A stretch of DNA of 64,000 bases, taken from Gymnopus androsaceus JB14 (taxonomy: Eukaryota > Basidiomycota > Agaricomycetes > Agaricales > Omphalotaceae). The notes under the pieces were generated by a model. That model searched no databases. It saw only the letters and a program-made list of their open reading frames with translations, and was not told the DNA's origin. Position numbers and translations under genes: made by a program. Below are positions 54,519 to 64,000 of this stretch, in pieces. Positions within the stretch are counted from its first letter, which is position 1. Every line of letters starts with the position of its first letter. The DNA is taken from contig ML769561.1 in the NCBI GenBank assembly GCA_009733575.1, positions 1 to 64,000 on the forward strand. The letters are read 5' to 3'.

Positions 54519-57500
54519 TCAGAATAGTATTTCATTGGCATGATAATCAGCCAGCCTATTGACATAATATGCGGAAAACGCATCTAAAGAATGGTAAAAT
54601 TTTACTGCACGGTTAAGAGGATAAGGTCCATAGTTGGGTATCAGATGAACCCCACGAAGTAAAGTATCCAGATGAATGACTGCAAGATGACGGCAACGCT
54701 GACGGGAATCATGGTAAGCAGGTCGCACAATCCATAAACCTGTGTTTGGATCCTGACTCCGGCCATACGTATCAAACCAGTGGACAAGAGCACAAGGATA
54801 CACGTTATCCTGGTACTTGAAAGAGAAAAACAAGTGAACCCGAGCTGCGCTCATCCCTCGGAAACCCGGTACCGTATCATCAATGACAACCGCTACTGTA
54901 TCACGACGTTCCTGACCATACCATGATGGAGTACAGCGGATTTGCTCACGGTGCATACCACGAATACCAGCATTATCACTCGGGGCGTAGAACCTTGATA
55001 CTGCAGAGTGGAAGACACTGAACTTGGTCGATCCAAAAATTTCCGGACAATCTTCCAGGTCCACGTCATCACTGCTCATTCCTGTAGTCTGCTCGTATAA
55101 GAATCGACGTGTGAGGGCCGGTAGCTCTGGCTGCTGGACATGAGCTGCAAGAGGCTCCAGTGAGCGAGGATAACCGGAAGCTGCCCAAGTGTGATTAGTA
55201 ATGTTGAAGTCAGTGAGAGACAAGCAGTGTACCTTGTTTCTTGGCTAGGTCAACCTTGGCGAGAAGACGTTCTCCATCATCAGCACCCTCTTCGTCAACC
55301 TCTGTGTCAAAAGGATCTGGTGGTGGTGGGGTTTTGAGTGGAGGCATCAATTTACGCTCAACAAGCATGGCACGCAGTGCAGCCAGTTTATCCAAATGCT
55401 GGTTTGTAAGTAGCATCTGGCTGAGGGCGTTATATCGGTTTGAGCGACGCCACGGTTTCTTGACAGCTGTGATATGTCGGGACTCGGTGATGGATGAACA
55501 AACTCCATTAGGAGCAGCAAAATCGAGAATAAGGGCAGGGTAATGGGTGATTGAGTGCATTCGAGGGATAGAGAAATGTTCACGAACGCCAGTGGAGATG
55601 AAAATCTTGCGGTAGTGATGAAAAGAATGAATAGCAGCTTGGATCTCTGCTATTGTATCGGTTGTAAAGTCGTTCCGCTGTACAAGAGAGCAAAAATCCA
55701 AAAAAGAAGAAATGCAGCGGGACATTTCATATGGAATATATTCCGAAATGGCAGGAAGAAAAACCTATAGTCTAGTCAGAATATGCATTAAAAGACAGAA
55801 AATGCTTGAACGAACTTTCATGAGGGCTTTGGAGTCATCTCCAGTCCACTGTTTGAAGTGGCGGCCATGCGGAAAGCGTCTAAGCCCGGGAAAAGAAGGG
55901 ACAACAGATATACTAGGTTATTGATTCAGATAAACGGTGGTAAAAAAAAGTAGTGTGAAGGAAGAACACACCGGTGATCAACCTCATCCAGTATCTCCTT
56001 GGCCTGTGCTTCTCCATGTTCAAGAGTAAGATAAGAGACAACCCACTCGACAATCATATCCTTGAAGCAACCTTTAATGACTTGGTGTAACAGGTCCGCT
56101 GTTAACATCTCATGAATGTCGGCTCTCGGAAAGTAGTGCGTAAATGGCTAAAACTTCTATGAGTATCCGGATATACCAACTAATATCGGAGAACTCACAA
56201 GTACATCATCGTCAATGCCGTAGTTGTCCCAAAGCACACCAGGTTCACCCTGATAGTGATTGAAAAGGGTATTTACCCATTCTTGAGTGCGAGGCTCTCC
56301 AGTGCCATCAAGGCCAGAAAAATGAGCAGTACATCTAGAAGCAAAAACATAATCAGAACGGTATTCACACAATATAATCAAACATCATACATACCGGCAG
56401 CACCAGCCCTGTACAATACCTGCCAACATAACCTGCTCAGGATAATCTGCAATGAATGCTGCGAGATCATATATGATACGCCGAAAGTATCCATCGGGGC
56501 ATCGGCGAACAACTGGCGTGGACATTGCAGGCCGGAGCGAACTGAGAATTGAAACAAGTGATGAATGGTAAAGCCGTTTCTTGAAGATGCGAAAATTGTT
56601 GTCGTTGTTGTACTTTCGATCCGCTGATAGCAAGGAGAGTTTAGTAACATTAAAGGTGTAATACAAGCAAGCACACATACCCTTAGGAATTGCGAGAAAC
56701 CCGATAGGAATAACACCATTCCTATGACCTCGATGTGCCGAATTGTGGAGGTTACCAATTGAGAGATAAAGTGGGTGGTACTCGACATGACCCGTCGCAA
56801 CAGAGACAGTGGTCTTATCGGCACCAAGGATGATCGGACAATACATCGCACCAGTGACGTTTTCACCTCCTGTCTCTGGATCTTCGTAAATCTGAGTCTA
56901 AAAAAAATAATCAGATCGCATCCAAGGAACCAACTTTGTTCTCATACCGCATGCCTAAAACTATAGTTTCCTGACATAAAATCACTCCAATGGCGCTCTC
57001 CATCCTTTCCAATGTGAACATAGGGTGCTGCATCGAAATCTTTCGCAAAGTCGGGATTGGAGAGCATATTCGCAATGACAGTGTCGGGATCGCAATACCA
57101 AACCTGATAAGATGTTTTCTGCCATTCAGGAGCATTGGCCGGAAGGTTTTTCTCGATCTCTGTCTGGAAACACTGCCAAGGTGCGCTTCCATCTTGAATG
57201 CTGTCAATCGTTTCCAAGAGGTCACCATGAGTCCCAAAGGGCCCCGAATCACCACCGAAATGCCGCTGCACATCTAGACACCAGAGATCAAGTAGTTCGT
57301 CAATGTTTGGCTGAGACATTTCAACTTTTTTGAACACTAAATCTGCGAGTCTAAAGGCTACCTCATCTTGAAATGGAGCCCATGGGTTTTCCACTTCAGG
57401 AAGAGGTTCTGACGGAGCACCAGGAGGCAGAGCATTGCCATCCTTGTCACATTTCTCTCCTGTAAAATAAATTTGAGCTTTTGCGGTCTCAATAACATAT

Positions 57501-57790
57501 TCCTTACCTGTCAAGAATGGATGAAAATTAAATCCGTCCATAGGAGGACTTGGACTTGGCGGTGATGGTGGAGGACTGGATCGATAACTTGGCGGTGATG
57601 GTGGATCATCGAAATTATTGCCCAAAGATGGGGATGGTGAACGACTAGAGGCCTGTGATGGCCCATGATCTGTAGAAGTTCGAAGAACTCCATTTCGATG
57701 TACTCCTGACTTGATATATTTGGTAAGATGACCTTGTAGCGTGAATGTCCGAGTACATTGCTGATACGGACATGGAATTTGACGAGGCAT
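54519..57790 (-). CDS. Plavaka transposase, apparently intact
   Basis: The start at 57790 gives MPRQIPCPYQQCTRTFTLQG with a C2H2 finger (C..C...H...H). A Pro/Ser-rich linker follows, then the Plavaka domain: ENPWAPFQDEVAFRLADLVF, IDELLDLWCLDVQ, PEWQKTSYQVWYCDPDTVIA and HWSDFMSGNYSF. Next come MYCPIILGADKTTVSVATGH, EYHPLYLSIGNLHNSAHRGH, NGVIPIGFLAIPK (with the aspartate of GADKT likely catalytic) and LTADLLHQVIKGCFKDMIVE. The end reads SSITESRHITAVKKPWRRSN, RYNALSQMLLTNQHLDKLAA and LLRGVHLIPNYGP to the stop at 54519. At least six introns of about 50-65 bases splice in frame, and I found no internal stop. It would cut and join the CATCAG...CTGATG ends. Confidence 0.85.
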
Positions 57791-57957
57791 AAGTCGTAGA
57801 TAGAAGCCAGCGCTTGTGCTTGCTGGACTGGAGGAAAAAATCCAATCCGAGTTGAACTTTGGCGAACTTTGGCTTACGAATTTTTTTTCAAACTGTCCAG
57901 TTTGCATCACAGCCTCCCAAAAACCTCTTGCATTTTCCTACAACGATCTACAAAAAA
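57791..57957. promoter_or_regulatory. Divergent promoter region of the Plavaka element
   Basis: Only 167 bp separate the minus-strand transposase start and the plus-strand companion start, so both genes must be driven from here. It contains repeated CGAACTTTGGC (two copies near 57860) and a T/A-rich run. No TATA box is obvious. Confidence 0.5.
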
Positions 57958-60535
57958 ATGTCCCAAATGACTACTCGCGGAAAGAGAGTCATTCTTGACC
58001 CAAGTCTTTTACCTCGCACACTCAAGGAACGAAAAACCGCCAGAGACGAAAAAGCTTCGAAAGCTCAGGCTGCCAAGGATGCTGCTGAATCGGAGCAGAA
58101 AGGCAAGGCACTTCATGCCACGCATGACATTGCTCGAGTCGAGGATGAACGATCCTTGGAAAAAGTCAAACGTCAGTCATTGCGTCCAGATCTCGATCTT
58201 AAAAAAAAACTACCTCTTTCAGCACCAAAAGCCCCCAAACCTCCGCCGGAGCAGAGAAAGTCCACTGGTCTTACAATGAGCCCTGAGCCCGAACCATTGC
58301 CTCCACCACCACAACGAGCACCAAAGGGTCCAAAGCCTAAACGTAAACCCTGTACTAGTGTTGGTCAGTTGATTTTCCATTCAAACGACAGAAATCCTTA
58401 CATTAATAGCTCAAGGTTACGATCAAGAGTCCGCGATACTGAAAGCCCCTGAAGCGGAAGGAAGTGAGCAAGTTTTTTTTTGCCTTCTTCAATAATGTCA
58501 CTGACCATTGAGATACCTAGGTACTGAAGATGGGGCTGCAAACGAAATTGCAGCTCCCGAGGATTTGGATCTGCTAGGAATAGAGGAAGAGGATGATCTC
58601 ATGGATTTCACCTCTGTCCCTGATCTTCATGGAGGCGCTGACACTTCCGAATCCGACTACATCTCAGTCATGGGCATGGACGTTGATGCTGAAGATGATC
58701 AGTCATCTGAAGCTGCCTTCGAAACCCCTGCCGTAGAATCTGATGGATCCAGTTATCGGAATGTGGCCTCTGACTCCGAGTCCGACTCGGATTATGAAGC
58801 AGCATTTGAGGAGTGGAAACGCTCTCGCAGAGCAGGCAAGGCTCTGAAGACCAAAAACAAGAAGAAGCGAGCTACTGCCGAGACAAAAAAAGTAAGCGAG
58901 TTCATTTTTTTTGAGCATAATACTCACAACCTGATACCAGATTCAAAAAACGGCTGTTCGCGCGGCAGTCGCCGCTGCACGCACAGAGAAGCCCCCAACT
59001 ACGACTAATGTTGTTCCAGCCGTTGCCAATAGTAAGAAACGAGCAAGTGCTAGTACCGAAACAAACATGTGAGTGCTAGTCGATTCTGATTTACGAGCTA
59101 ACGAGAATACAACTTACAGAGTTAATAAACGAGCAAAGGGACCTGATCTTGGTGGCCTCTGTGCTGACTTCAAGATTGCCTTGAAAAAGGCAGGAGCTCC
59201 TACACTGGCTAACACTTCAAACGATCCGCTCATTGCACGTCTTGAGCGTGCACAGCAAGATCGTCATGCACGAGGTGAGTACAGTGATGCAGATCACATG
59301 GGCAAATTCGACCATGAAGAAACCGCCGAGTCGGTGAACACAGCTCGTGAAGCGAAGCAGACAGGAGCGAAAGCCTCTACCATTGCCAGCCAAAAGGTGA
59401 GTGCCATACCTTGATGTTGGACCTGTGTTGATGATGGCTGTAGCTTGTAGAGACTCAAGTGCGCCTCGTTCCCGCTAACGTTAACGTGATTGACGCCAAA
59501 GAGCGACATGGGAAACATTTGACTTTTAACAAGACCAACCTTCCTATCTCCACGACTGCTGACCACCGCAAATGGGACGTCGAATTTATGCCCACTATCC
59601 TTGACTTTGTTGGCGCTCAGGAGCTTCAGTTTGGAATGAGCAATAATCTTGAATTGAAGGCTTTAATCTGAACTACTTGGACCGACGTTTTTCCTCTGCA
59701 GAGCGATTGCAAGGACGATCCTGCTATTGCTGGCTTTGTGAGTCAATGGTATACTATCCTTTTCACTGCTAATTTTTTAATATTCAAGTGTCATACCCAA
59801 ATCCGGACATATCGAAGCGAATTAGGCAAGAAGGCTTTGAAGATCATTGGGCGTAAGATCGATGAGCTGGAGGATGACTTGGAAGAGCGAGCAGCTTACA
59901 TTGCTGCTCAGCTTGAGGAAGACTACTGGGCATATAGTAACCCAGGATTCTCGGTGCGTTACCTCCAATCTCTTTTGTTTAACTAGTACGCTAAAACTTT
60001 TTTTTCTAACTAGTGAGCAGACAGCACAGGTACTCTGCGAGGACCTGGGATCCTCGAGACGTTTGCCCAGCACTGCGAGCTCGCAAGGTCATTCAAGGTC
60101 AAATCACCATATGGGTTCCCTGCGGGAGCATTAGCTCTCAGCGCTGCCGCCGTACAGTTTTATTCCAATCCTAATTAGTTTTTCGTTGACTAATTTCTTC
60201 TTCTACAGTATCTCCGGGCCCTCCGCGCTTTCGAACCTGGCTACAACTCAATTGATGAAGCTCGCAAGACCCAGCAAGCTGAACGTAAGAAGGAGGGAAA
60301 GGGCCGAGTCTCGAACAACAACAAAGATGGGTTTAGAGAGGACCCTTGGGCAGAACACGTCGGATCATACTACAACCTCGTCAAAAGTGTCAATGACTCA
60401 AAGTGGATGACAATTTTCGAGGCGACAGAGCAATTCATCAACGTGCGCAAGTTTGAGAAGCGGCAGCCAGTGTCGGATCCAGTAGCTGATGCCAGGATGG
60501 TGGAACAGGAAGACAAACTTGTTATGTCGGAGTAA
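57958..60535 (+). CDS. Plavaka element companion protein, one in-frame stop
   Basis: It is transcribed away from the transposase, and the two start codons are only 168 bp apart. It starts MSQMTTRGKRVILDPSLLPR. The first part is basic and Pro-rich (KKKLPLSAPKAPKPPPEQRK), then acidic (DLDLLGIEEEDDLMDFTSVP), then basic again (KALKTKNKKKRATAETKK). The C-terminal half is ordered: KKALKIIGRKIDELEDDLEE, RGPGILETFAQHCELARSFK, SPYGFPAGALALSAAA, YLRALRAFEPGYNSIDEARK and SKWMTIFEATEQFINVRKF, stop at 60535. A TGA at 59669 interrupts the reading between LELKALI and TTWTDVFPLQ, so this copy may be dead unless spliced around. The C-terminal part resembles lineage-specific mushroom proteins I cannot name. 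A DNA-binding helper is a guess. Confidence 0.6.
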
Positions 60536-60764
60536 TTGTGTGTCATTCGTGCTCCTTCCTTTCGCTGTACTGACCTGCGCTACTTTTATTGTAGGTTGGA
60601 TACTACTGCTTCGACTACGTGGGTTTTGTAGTTTTCAACAGTGTTGGTTAGACTCGGATCTAGTTAGTTAGTTTACCCTTTAGTCAACCTGTGGTTTTTA
60701 TGCAAAATCATTCTGTTCTAACGATTTTTGGTGTGATTCTCGAGCTACTAGTACGGTGATGACA

Positions 60765-60949
60765 ATGATGGCCATGTATGGATGTTATAAATTCATGTAT
60801 AGAATATGTATAGGAACTATACATGCGAGGTATAGAAACTTGGTATGGGGTGTATGGAGTTTATGCACCCTCCGATTCCCCATACGTGTATGGAAGATGT
60901 ATAGACAGTATGGTACCATACTTTCTATACATTTGCCAACTTGCTGATG
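60765..60949. repeat. Right subterminal GTATGG array of the Plavaka element
   Basis: GTATGG occurs at least five times and TGTATAG/CTATACAT several times up to the terminal repeat, mirroring the left array. Confidence 0.7.
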
Positions 60950-62638
60950 TAAACAGTGGAGCCCTGTTTTTGCATCTTTGAGTGGGCCATAGGCCTGGAA
61001 TACTGTATTGTTTTGAATTTAAATTCAGTAACACATAACGCGGGGTACTGAACTGGGGTGATTTTTATCTTTGTAATGGGTAACATTGGCCTTTGAACTA
61101 TGATTTTTCAGTGCTTATACGCCCAACTTTTGCGGCCGGCTACGCCGGCCACTATATTTGAACTGAATTTCAATGTGTCACGCTGCCTAACGGCAGCTGA
61201 ACTCTGAACTGAATGTGTCCAAGCCGTAATGCGTAACATCAGCTGAACTTGTTTTTGAAACGATACAGTAATTCTGAGACAAGTGGATAGAGTAATTCTG
61301 GGGGTGGAACATATCATTTACACCAGCGCCAAAGCCAATAGGAGTGAGAATGCAGAAGGTCATTCCAAGTGAGTGGAGGATTCTGCTGAGCAGCCCATGA
61401 CATGATACGAGCTTTGTCAGAAGGATCTGGTTTAAAGATTGCATCTCGTAGTGCAACTGCATAGTCAAATAGTAGTCCATGTCCAGCTGGAATGTAGAAC
61501 ATATCAAAGACATGAAATATATCTTTCAAAACACGACTTCGGATAGGATATGGGAGCTTAAGAATAGATTCTAGTGATTGAAGCATAGCAGTCCCTTCCT
61601 TCTGGCTTGCTGTATCAATTTCATGCTGACTATCCTTCTGGTAGCTGTCTGGCAATGAAATTAGATGCCCACGTCAGGTAGCATTCAGTAATAGAAGCCC
61701 AACAGCAGGAGTTTCTGCATCTGAAGTTACTGAAGAAGTATCAGGATCTGCAGTCAAATCTGTGGTCTGTGGCTCTGTTGTATGTGGAGGAGAGAGGAAT
61801 TCAACAGGTGCTGGTGCTACAGATACCGGGATCCGGCTTCTGAGACAGATAAGAGTGAATGGAACATTGCCATATTGCTCAAGGGATTGCTTATTTGAAG
61901 TGCCATTGGATACAATTGCACCAGGAATCTCAACTTTATGAATGACAACTGCAATCCAAGTAGGTGACAGGTGTAATTTTGATTCCACCAATGGAAGTCT
62001 GTTCTTGAGCTATCATCCCTTGGGCAATGACTGTGGCAAAATTATCATTCAGAAGAATGATTTGGTGTGCTGTGTGGTTCATTTCCTGTCAGTGGTGCTG
62101 GTAAGGAGATTGTTGAAAGTTTTTGATACACCATTAGAGATGCATAAGCATCAAGTGCAGCATATTGGATTTGCTCAGGAGAAAGAGCATGGTTGTCCTA
62201 GGAAGAACCAACCTGTTTAGAAACATTCTTCTGAAGCTGTTTGCCCCAGAACAGTAGCAACAAGATCTGATAGTCCACAATGTGCACTTTTTATAGCCTG
62301 TCTATCTTTGGAATATCGTGCAAGATCAAGGGACCCAGAAAAATGACATGCAGAATGCAATGACTGCTCAATGTACTTGAGATCAGCTTATACATGACAT
62401 CCCACTTTTATTATCTGTGGATTCTGAAGCAACTCATTTAAAACAGGAGGAAGAGAACATCTGGCTAGCATTTCACCAATCTGGGGGAATTTGTTTATTA
62501 GCAGAGTTGATAGCTATTGATATTTTAATATACATACCTGAAGGATATATACATTTTGCTGATGTGCAATTTGAATAATTGCAGTTTGGCCTCTCCCAGT
62601 GATATTGTTAGAAATAAGAAATGGAGTTATAATGATTG

Positions 62639-62917
62639 TGTAGCCGTTTGGCCTCGACTGGGCCCTGAGGCAAACGGGTAAGGTACATGAGTAACTACAT
62701 ACTGTATTTATACCTGTAAGAATGACTATGTCATAGTGCATATAACAGGAAAGTGGGTACTATGTGAGTATGAGTGGCTACTATGCATATGGTTAAGTGG
62801 CTACTGTGAGTATATGCATGCATACTGTGAGTATATGCGCAAATATCTCCTGTGATATCATAAATTCATAAGTATGTTGTAATGTGGGCTAAAATAGATT
62901 TTCTGTAAATTCCAACA
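62639..62917 (-). mobile_element. Candidate solo LTR, inverted
   Basis: On the minus strand it begins TGTTGGAATT and ends in GGCTACA. The interior phrases CAGTAGCCACTT and TAGTACCCACTT also occur in the candidate LTR at 29726-30065, which starts TGTTGGAATC. The flanking 5-mers (gattg, gatat) match only partly. It lies within the exonuclease relic. Confidence 0.4.
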
Positions 62918-62937
62918 GATATAGCCTTGTTCAGATA

Positions 62938-63281
62938 CTGTACCGTTTTGACCAAAAGTTCAGTCACGCGTCACTTTGGCTCAAAATGAACAGTTCACGG
63001 GAGGGTGTCACTGGTCATTTTGGGTTGTAAACGCTGTGACAACTGAAACAAAAAAAAATACTTAGAAACACTCAAATTAGCCTTGATTTACTTACAAACA
63101 AGCCATTTCTGGCTCCAAAACAAGATATCCACCAGATCATGAACCAGAAGCACAGGTGGATTCAATGCCAGTGAACAGTTCACAGATTGGTCACAGGTCA
63201 CTGCACTCTCTGAACACTGAATTTTCTGAACAGTAGAGGTCATGCATCACATACCATGAACTTTTGGTCAAAATGGTACAG
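62938..63281. mobile_element. TA-flanked MITE with CTGTACC ends (pogo-type)
   Basis: It is 344 bp. The ends are CTGTACCGTTTTGACCAAAA and, on the other strand, CTGTACCATTTTGACCAAAA, with TA on both sides. The first seven bases equal those of the DDE_1 transposon at 12952-16444, so that family could mobilise it. The interior has CAGTTCAC/GTGAACAGTTCAC motifs. Non-coding. Confidence 0.8.
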
Positions 63282-63600
63282 TATCTCAACATTCCATTCT
63301 GCATCAAATCCATTCTGCATCAAAACCAACAATTGTCTCCATACTATCATCATCAGGGAGAAAAATCAGGATAGTACACATTGCAGTATCAATTGTCTCA
63401 ATACTATTCCGGACAGAGATATTGTGAGACCCAGTGCACAAAACAGATCTCGAACTGATTTATCCTAAATGTCTCACACTTAGATGTAAGTGGAGACCAA
63501 ATGTGTTCATTCGGGGTAATTGTGCCGTAAGGTGGGTCTGGACAGTAGTATGAGTGTTGTATGGAACAGTACAAGTCTCGGAGGTGCAAAGAACAGTGTA
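63282..63600. other. Non-coding
   Basis: It contains a short direct repeat (CATTCTGCATCAAA twice near 63295-63320; CAATTGTCTC twice near 63330-63400). No gene. Confidence 0.4.
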
Positions 63601-63990
63601 CGGGTCACCCGATGACGTAATCAGGAGGAAGTGGGTGGTATTGTGGTCCAACAACCAGAAGTGAGTGAAAGCAGATGGAATATGGATGAAGGGGTGGTCC
63701 AAAAGGGTATAATATGTCTAAATATGGATAATGTGGGTGGAATACAGAAAATGCGGATGGAAATAGTGTGGGAGTGGATGGAATAGGGTGAAAGCGGATG
63801 GCACCAAAGGTCCTAAAGGTTGTAAAACCCAAAATATGGATGTGGGTGGAGTACAGCAAATGCGGATGGAAATAGGGTGGAAGCGGACAGAATAGGGTGA
63901 GAGCGGACAGAAATAACATGGGAGTGGATGGAATAGGGTCAAAGCGGACGGTGCCAGAGGTTCTAGAGGTAGCAAAACCCAAATAGGAAG
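63600..63990. repeat. Purine-rich minisatellite
   Basis: Units around GGAATAGGGTGAAAGCGGA and GCGGATGGAAATAG recur many times. Two larger units (about 63715-63835 and 63836-63985) each end in GTT.T.(A)GAGGT or GGTTGT followed by AAAACCC. The strand asymmetry (G/A-rich) runs to the window edge. Confidence 0.6.
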
Positions 63991-64000
63991 CTCCCAGGGA

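Larger units (their letters stand above)
53389..60949. mobile_element. Complete Plavaka-type DNA transposon, 7,561 bp
   Basis: The ends are a perfect 15-bp inverted repeat CATCAGCAAGTTGGC, flanked by TA on both sides (53387-53388, 60950-60951). Subterminal arrays of CCATAC (left, five copies) and GTATGG (right, at least five) face each other, with CTATACAT also repeated. It holds a Plavaka transposase (minus strand), a small coiled-coil gene (minus) and a divergent companion gene (plus). Taking it out leaves the exonuclease gene with LFNSAAWAVAKN-like text across the junction, after allowing for one lost base. Plavaka transposons are known as a CMC-related, fungal-expanded group. Confidence 0.9.
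51890..62480 (-). pseudogene. Large 3'-5' exonuclease-domain gene, split by a Plavaka transposon
   Basis: Reading down from about 62480: PQIIKVGCHV, DLKYIEQSLH, GLSDLVATVLGQ and SPEQIQYAALDAYASLMVYQ give the DEDDy exonuclease signature (RNase D/WRN type, YAALDAYA being exo III). Then come TWIAVVIHKVEIPGAIVSNG, SRVLKDIFHVFDMFYIPAGH, ALRDAIFKPDPSDKARIMSW, the text GPLKDAKTG up to the transposon at 60949, and beyond it (53388 downward) KNVLELIQKVYLSDPPGIPL, GGVHTHLRSRLPTSGVYPRH, NSTAQRYIGHYSIWLTNEIP and a Cys-rich end (CPKCAIPECWENGC). This order matches a large mushroom protein family I recall as exonuclease-domain genes of unknown role. Stops, an LTR-like insert (62639) and a ~220-bp insert at about 61014-61237 show decay. 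Confidence 0.65.

Noticed and set aside
61014..61237. A further CATCAG-type element (CATCAGCTGAAC at its right side)
   Set aside because: No matching left end and no equal dinucleotides; it is an insert in the exonuclease relic of unknown type, and CATCAG may be chance.

Overview
The window looks like nuclear DNA of a mushroom-forming basidiomycete (Agaricomycetes). Genes are split by many introns of about 48-65 bases with GT...AG ends. F-box/LRR-like genes recur. The mobile elements (a Plavaka-type transposon, a DDE_1/pogo-type transposon, Ty1/copia and Gag-type relics, many short inverted-repeat elements) are typical of that group. There is no bacterial operon logic.

Layout. 1-8000 is the most gene-dense part: a partial hypothetical gene, a WD40 protein with a C-terminal membrane segment, a small three-exon gene, a broken aspartyl-tRNA synthetase with rearranged DUF2156-like pieces (an ErdS-like relic), and an F-box/LRR-like gene. 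8000-18800 is mostly repeats, with one small intact-looking gene (10542-11134), a 3.5 kb DDE_1 transposon with matching terminal repeats and TA duplications (12952-16444), and several MITEs. 18957-20880 is an SMP-30-like beta-propeller gene split by an 839 bp CACTA-like element. 22.4-24.8 kb has a small putative secreted or membrane protein and a frameshifted F-box gene. 25.2-30.6 kb is a Gag-like retroelement relic hit by at least seven later insertions. 32-38.8 kb is an oligopeptide transporter (OPT) gene broken by a copia fragment and MITEs, then partly duplicated and inverted next to a 25-N gap. 38.8-42.5 kb after the gap includes a noisy antisense OPT copy and is probably partly uncorrected long-read sequence. 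46-47.6 kb is another frameshifted F-box gene. 48.4-51.4 kb is a nest of foldback elements. 51.9-62.5 kb is a large 3'-5' exonuclease-domain gene split by a complete 7.56 kb Plavaka transposon (53389-60949) that carries an intact-looking transposase and two companion genes. The right edge has a candidate solo LTR, a pogo-type MITE and a minisatellite.

Main discovery candidate. One family of elements ties the window together. The Plavaka transposon and at least seven short elements begin CATCAG and end CTGATG, and each complete copy I could delimit is flanked by an identical but variable 2-base duplication (ta, ag, tt, tt, tc, tg, aa, ca). Inside these shared tips, each subfamily has its own dense array of a short motif (GTATGG, CATAGC, CATCCTGGG, CCTAGG, CTCCAGAG or CTCCCAG). 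This suggests Plavaka/CMC-type elements with a conserved cleavage end and exchangeable subterminal binding arrays. Two companion genes in the autonomous copy are candidates for reading those arrays.
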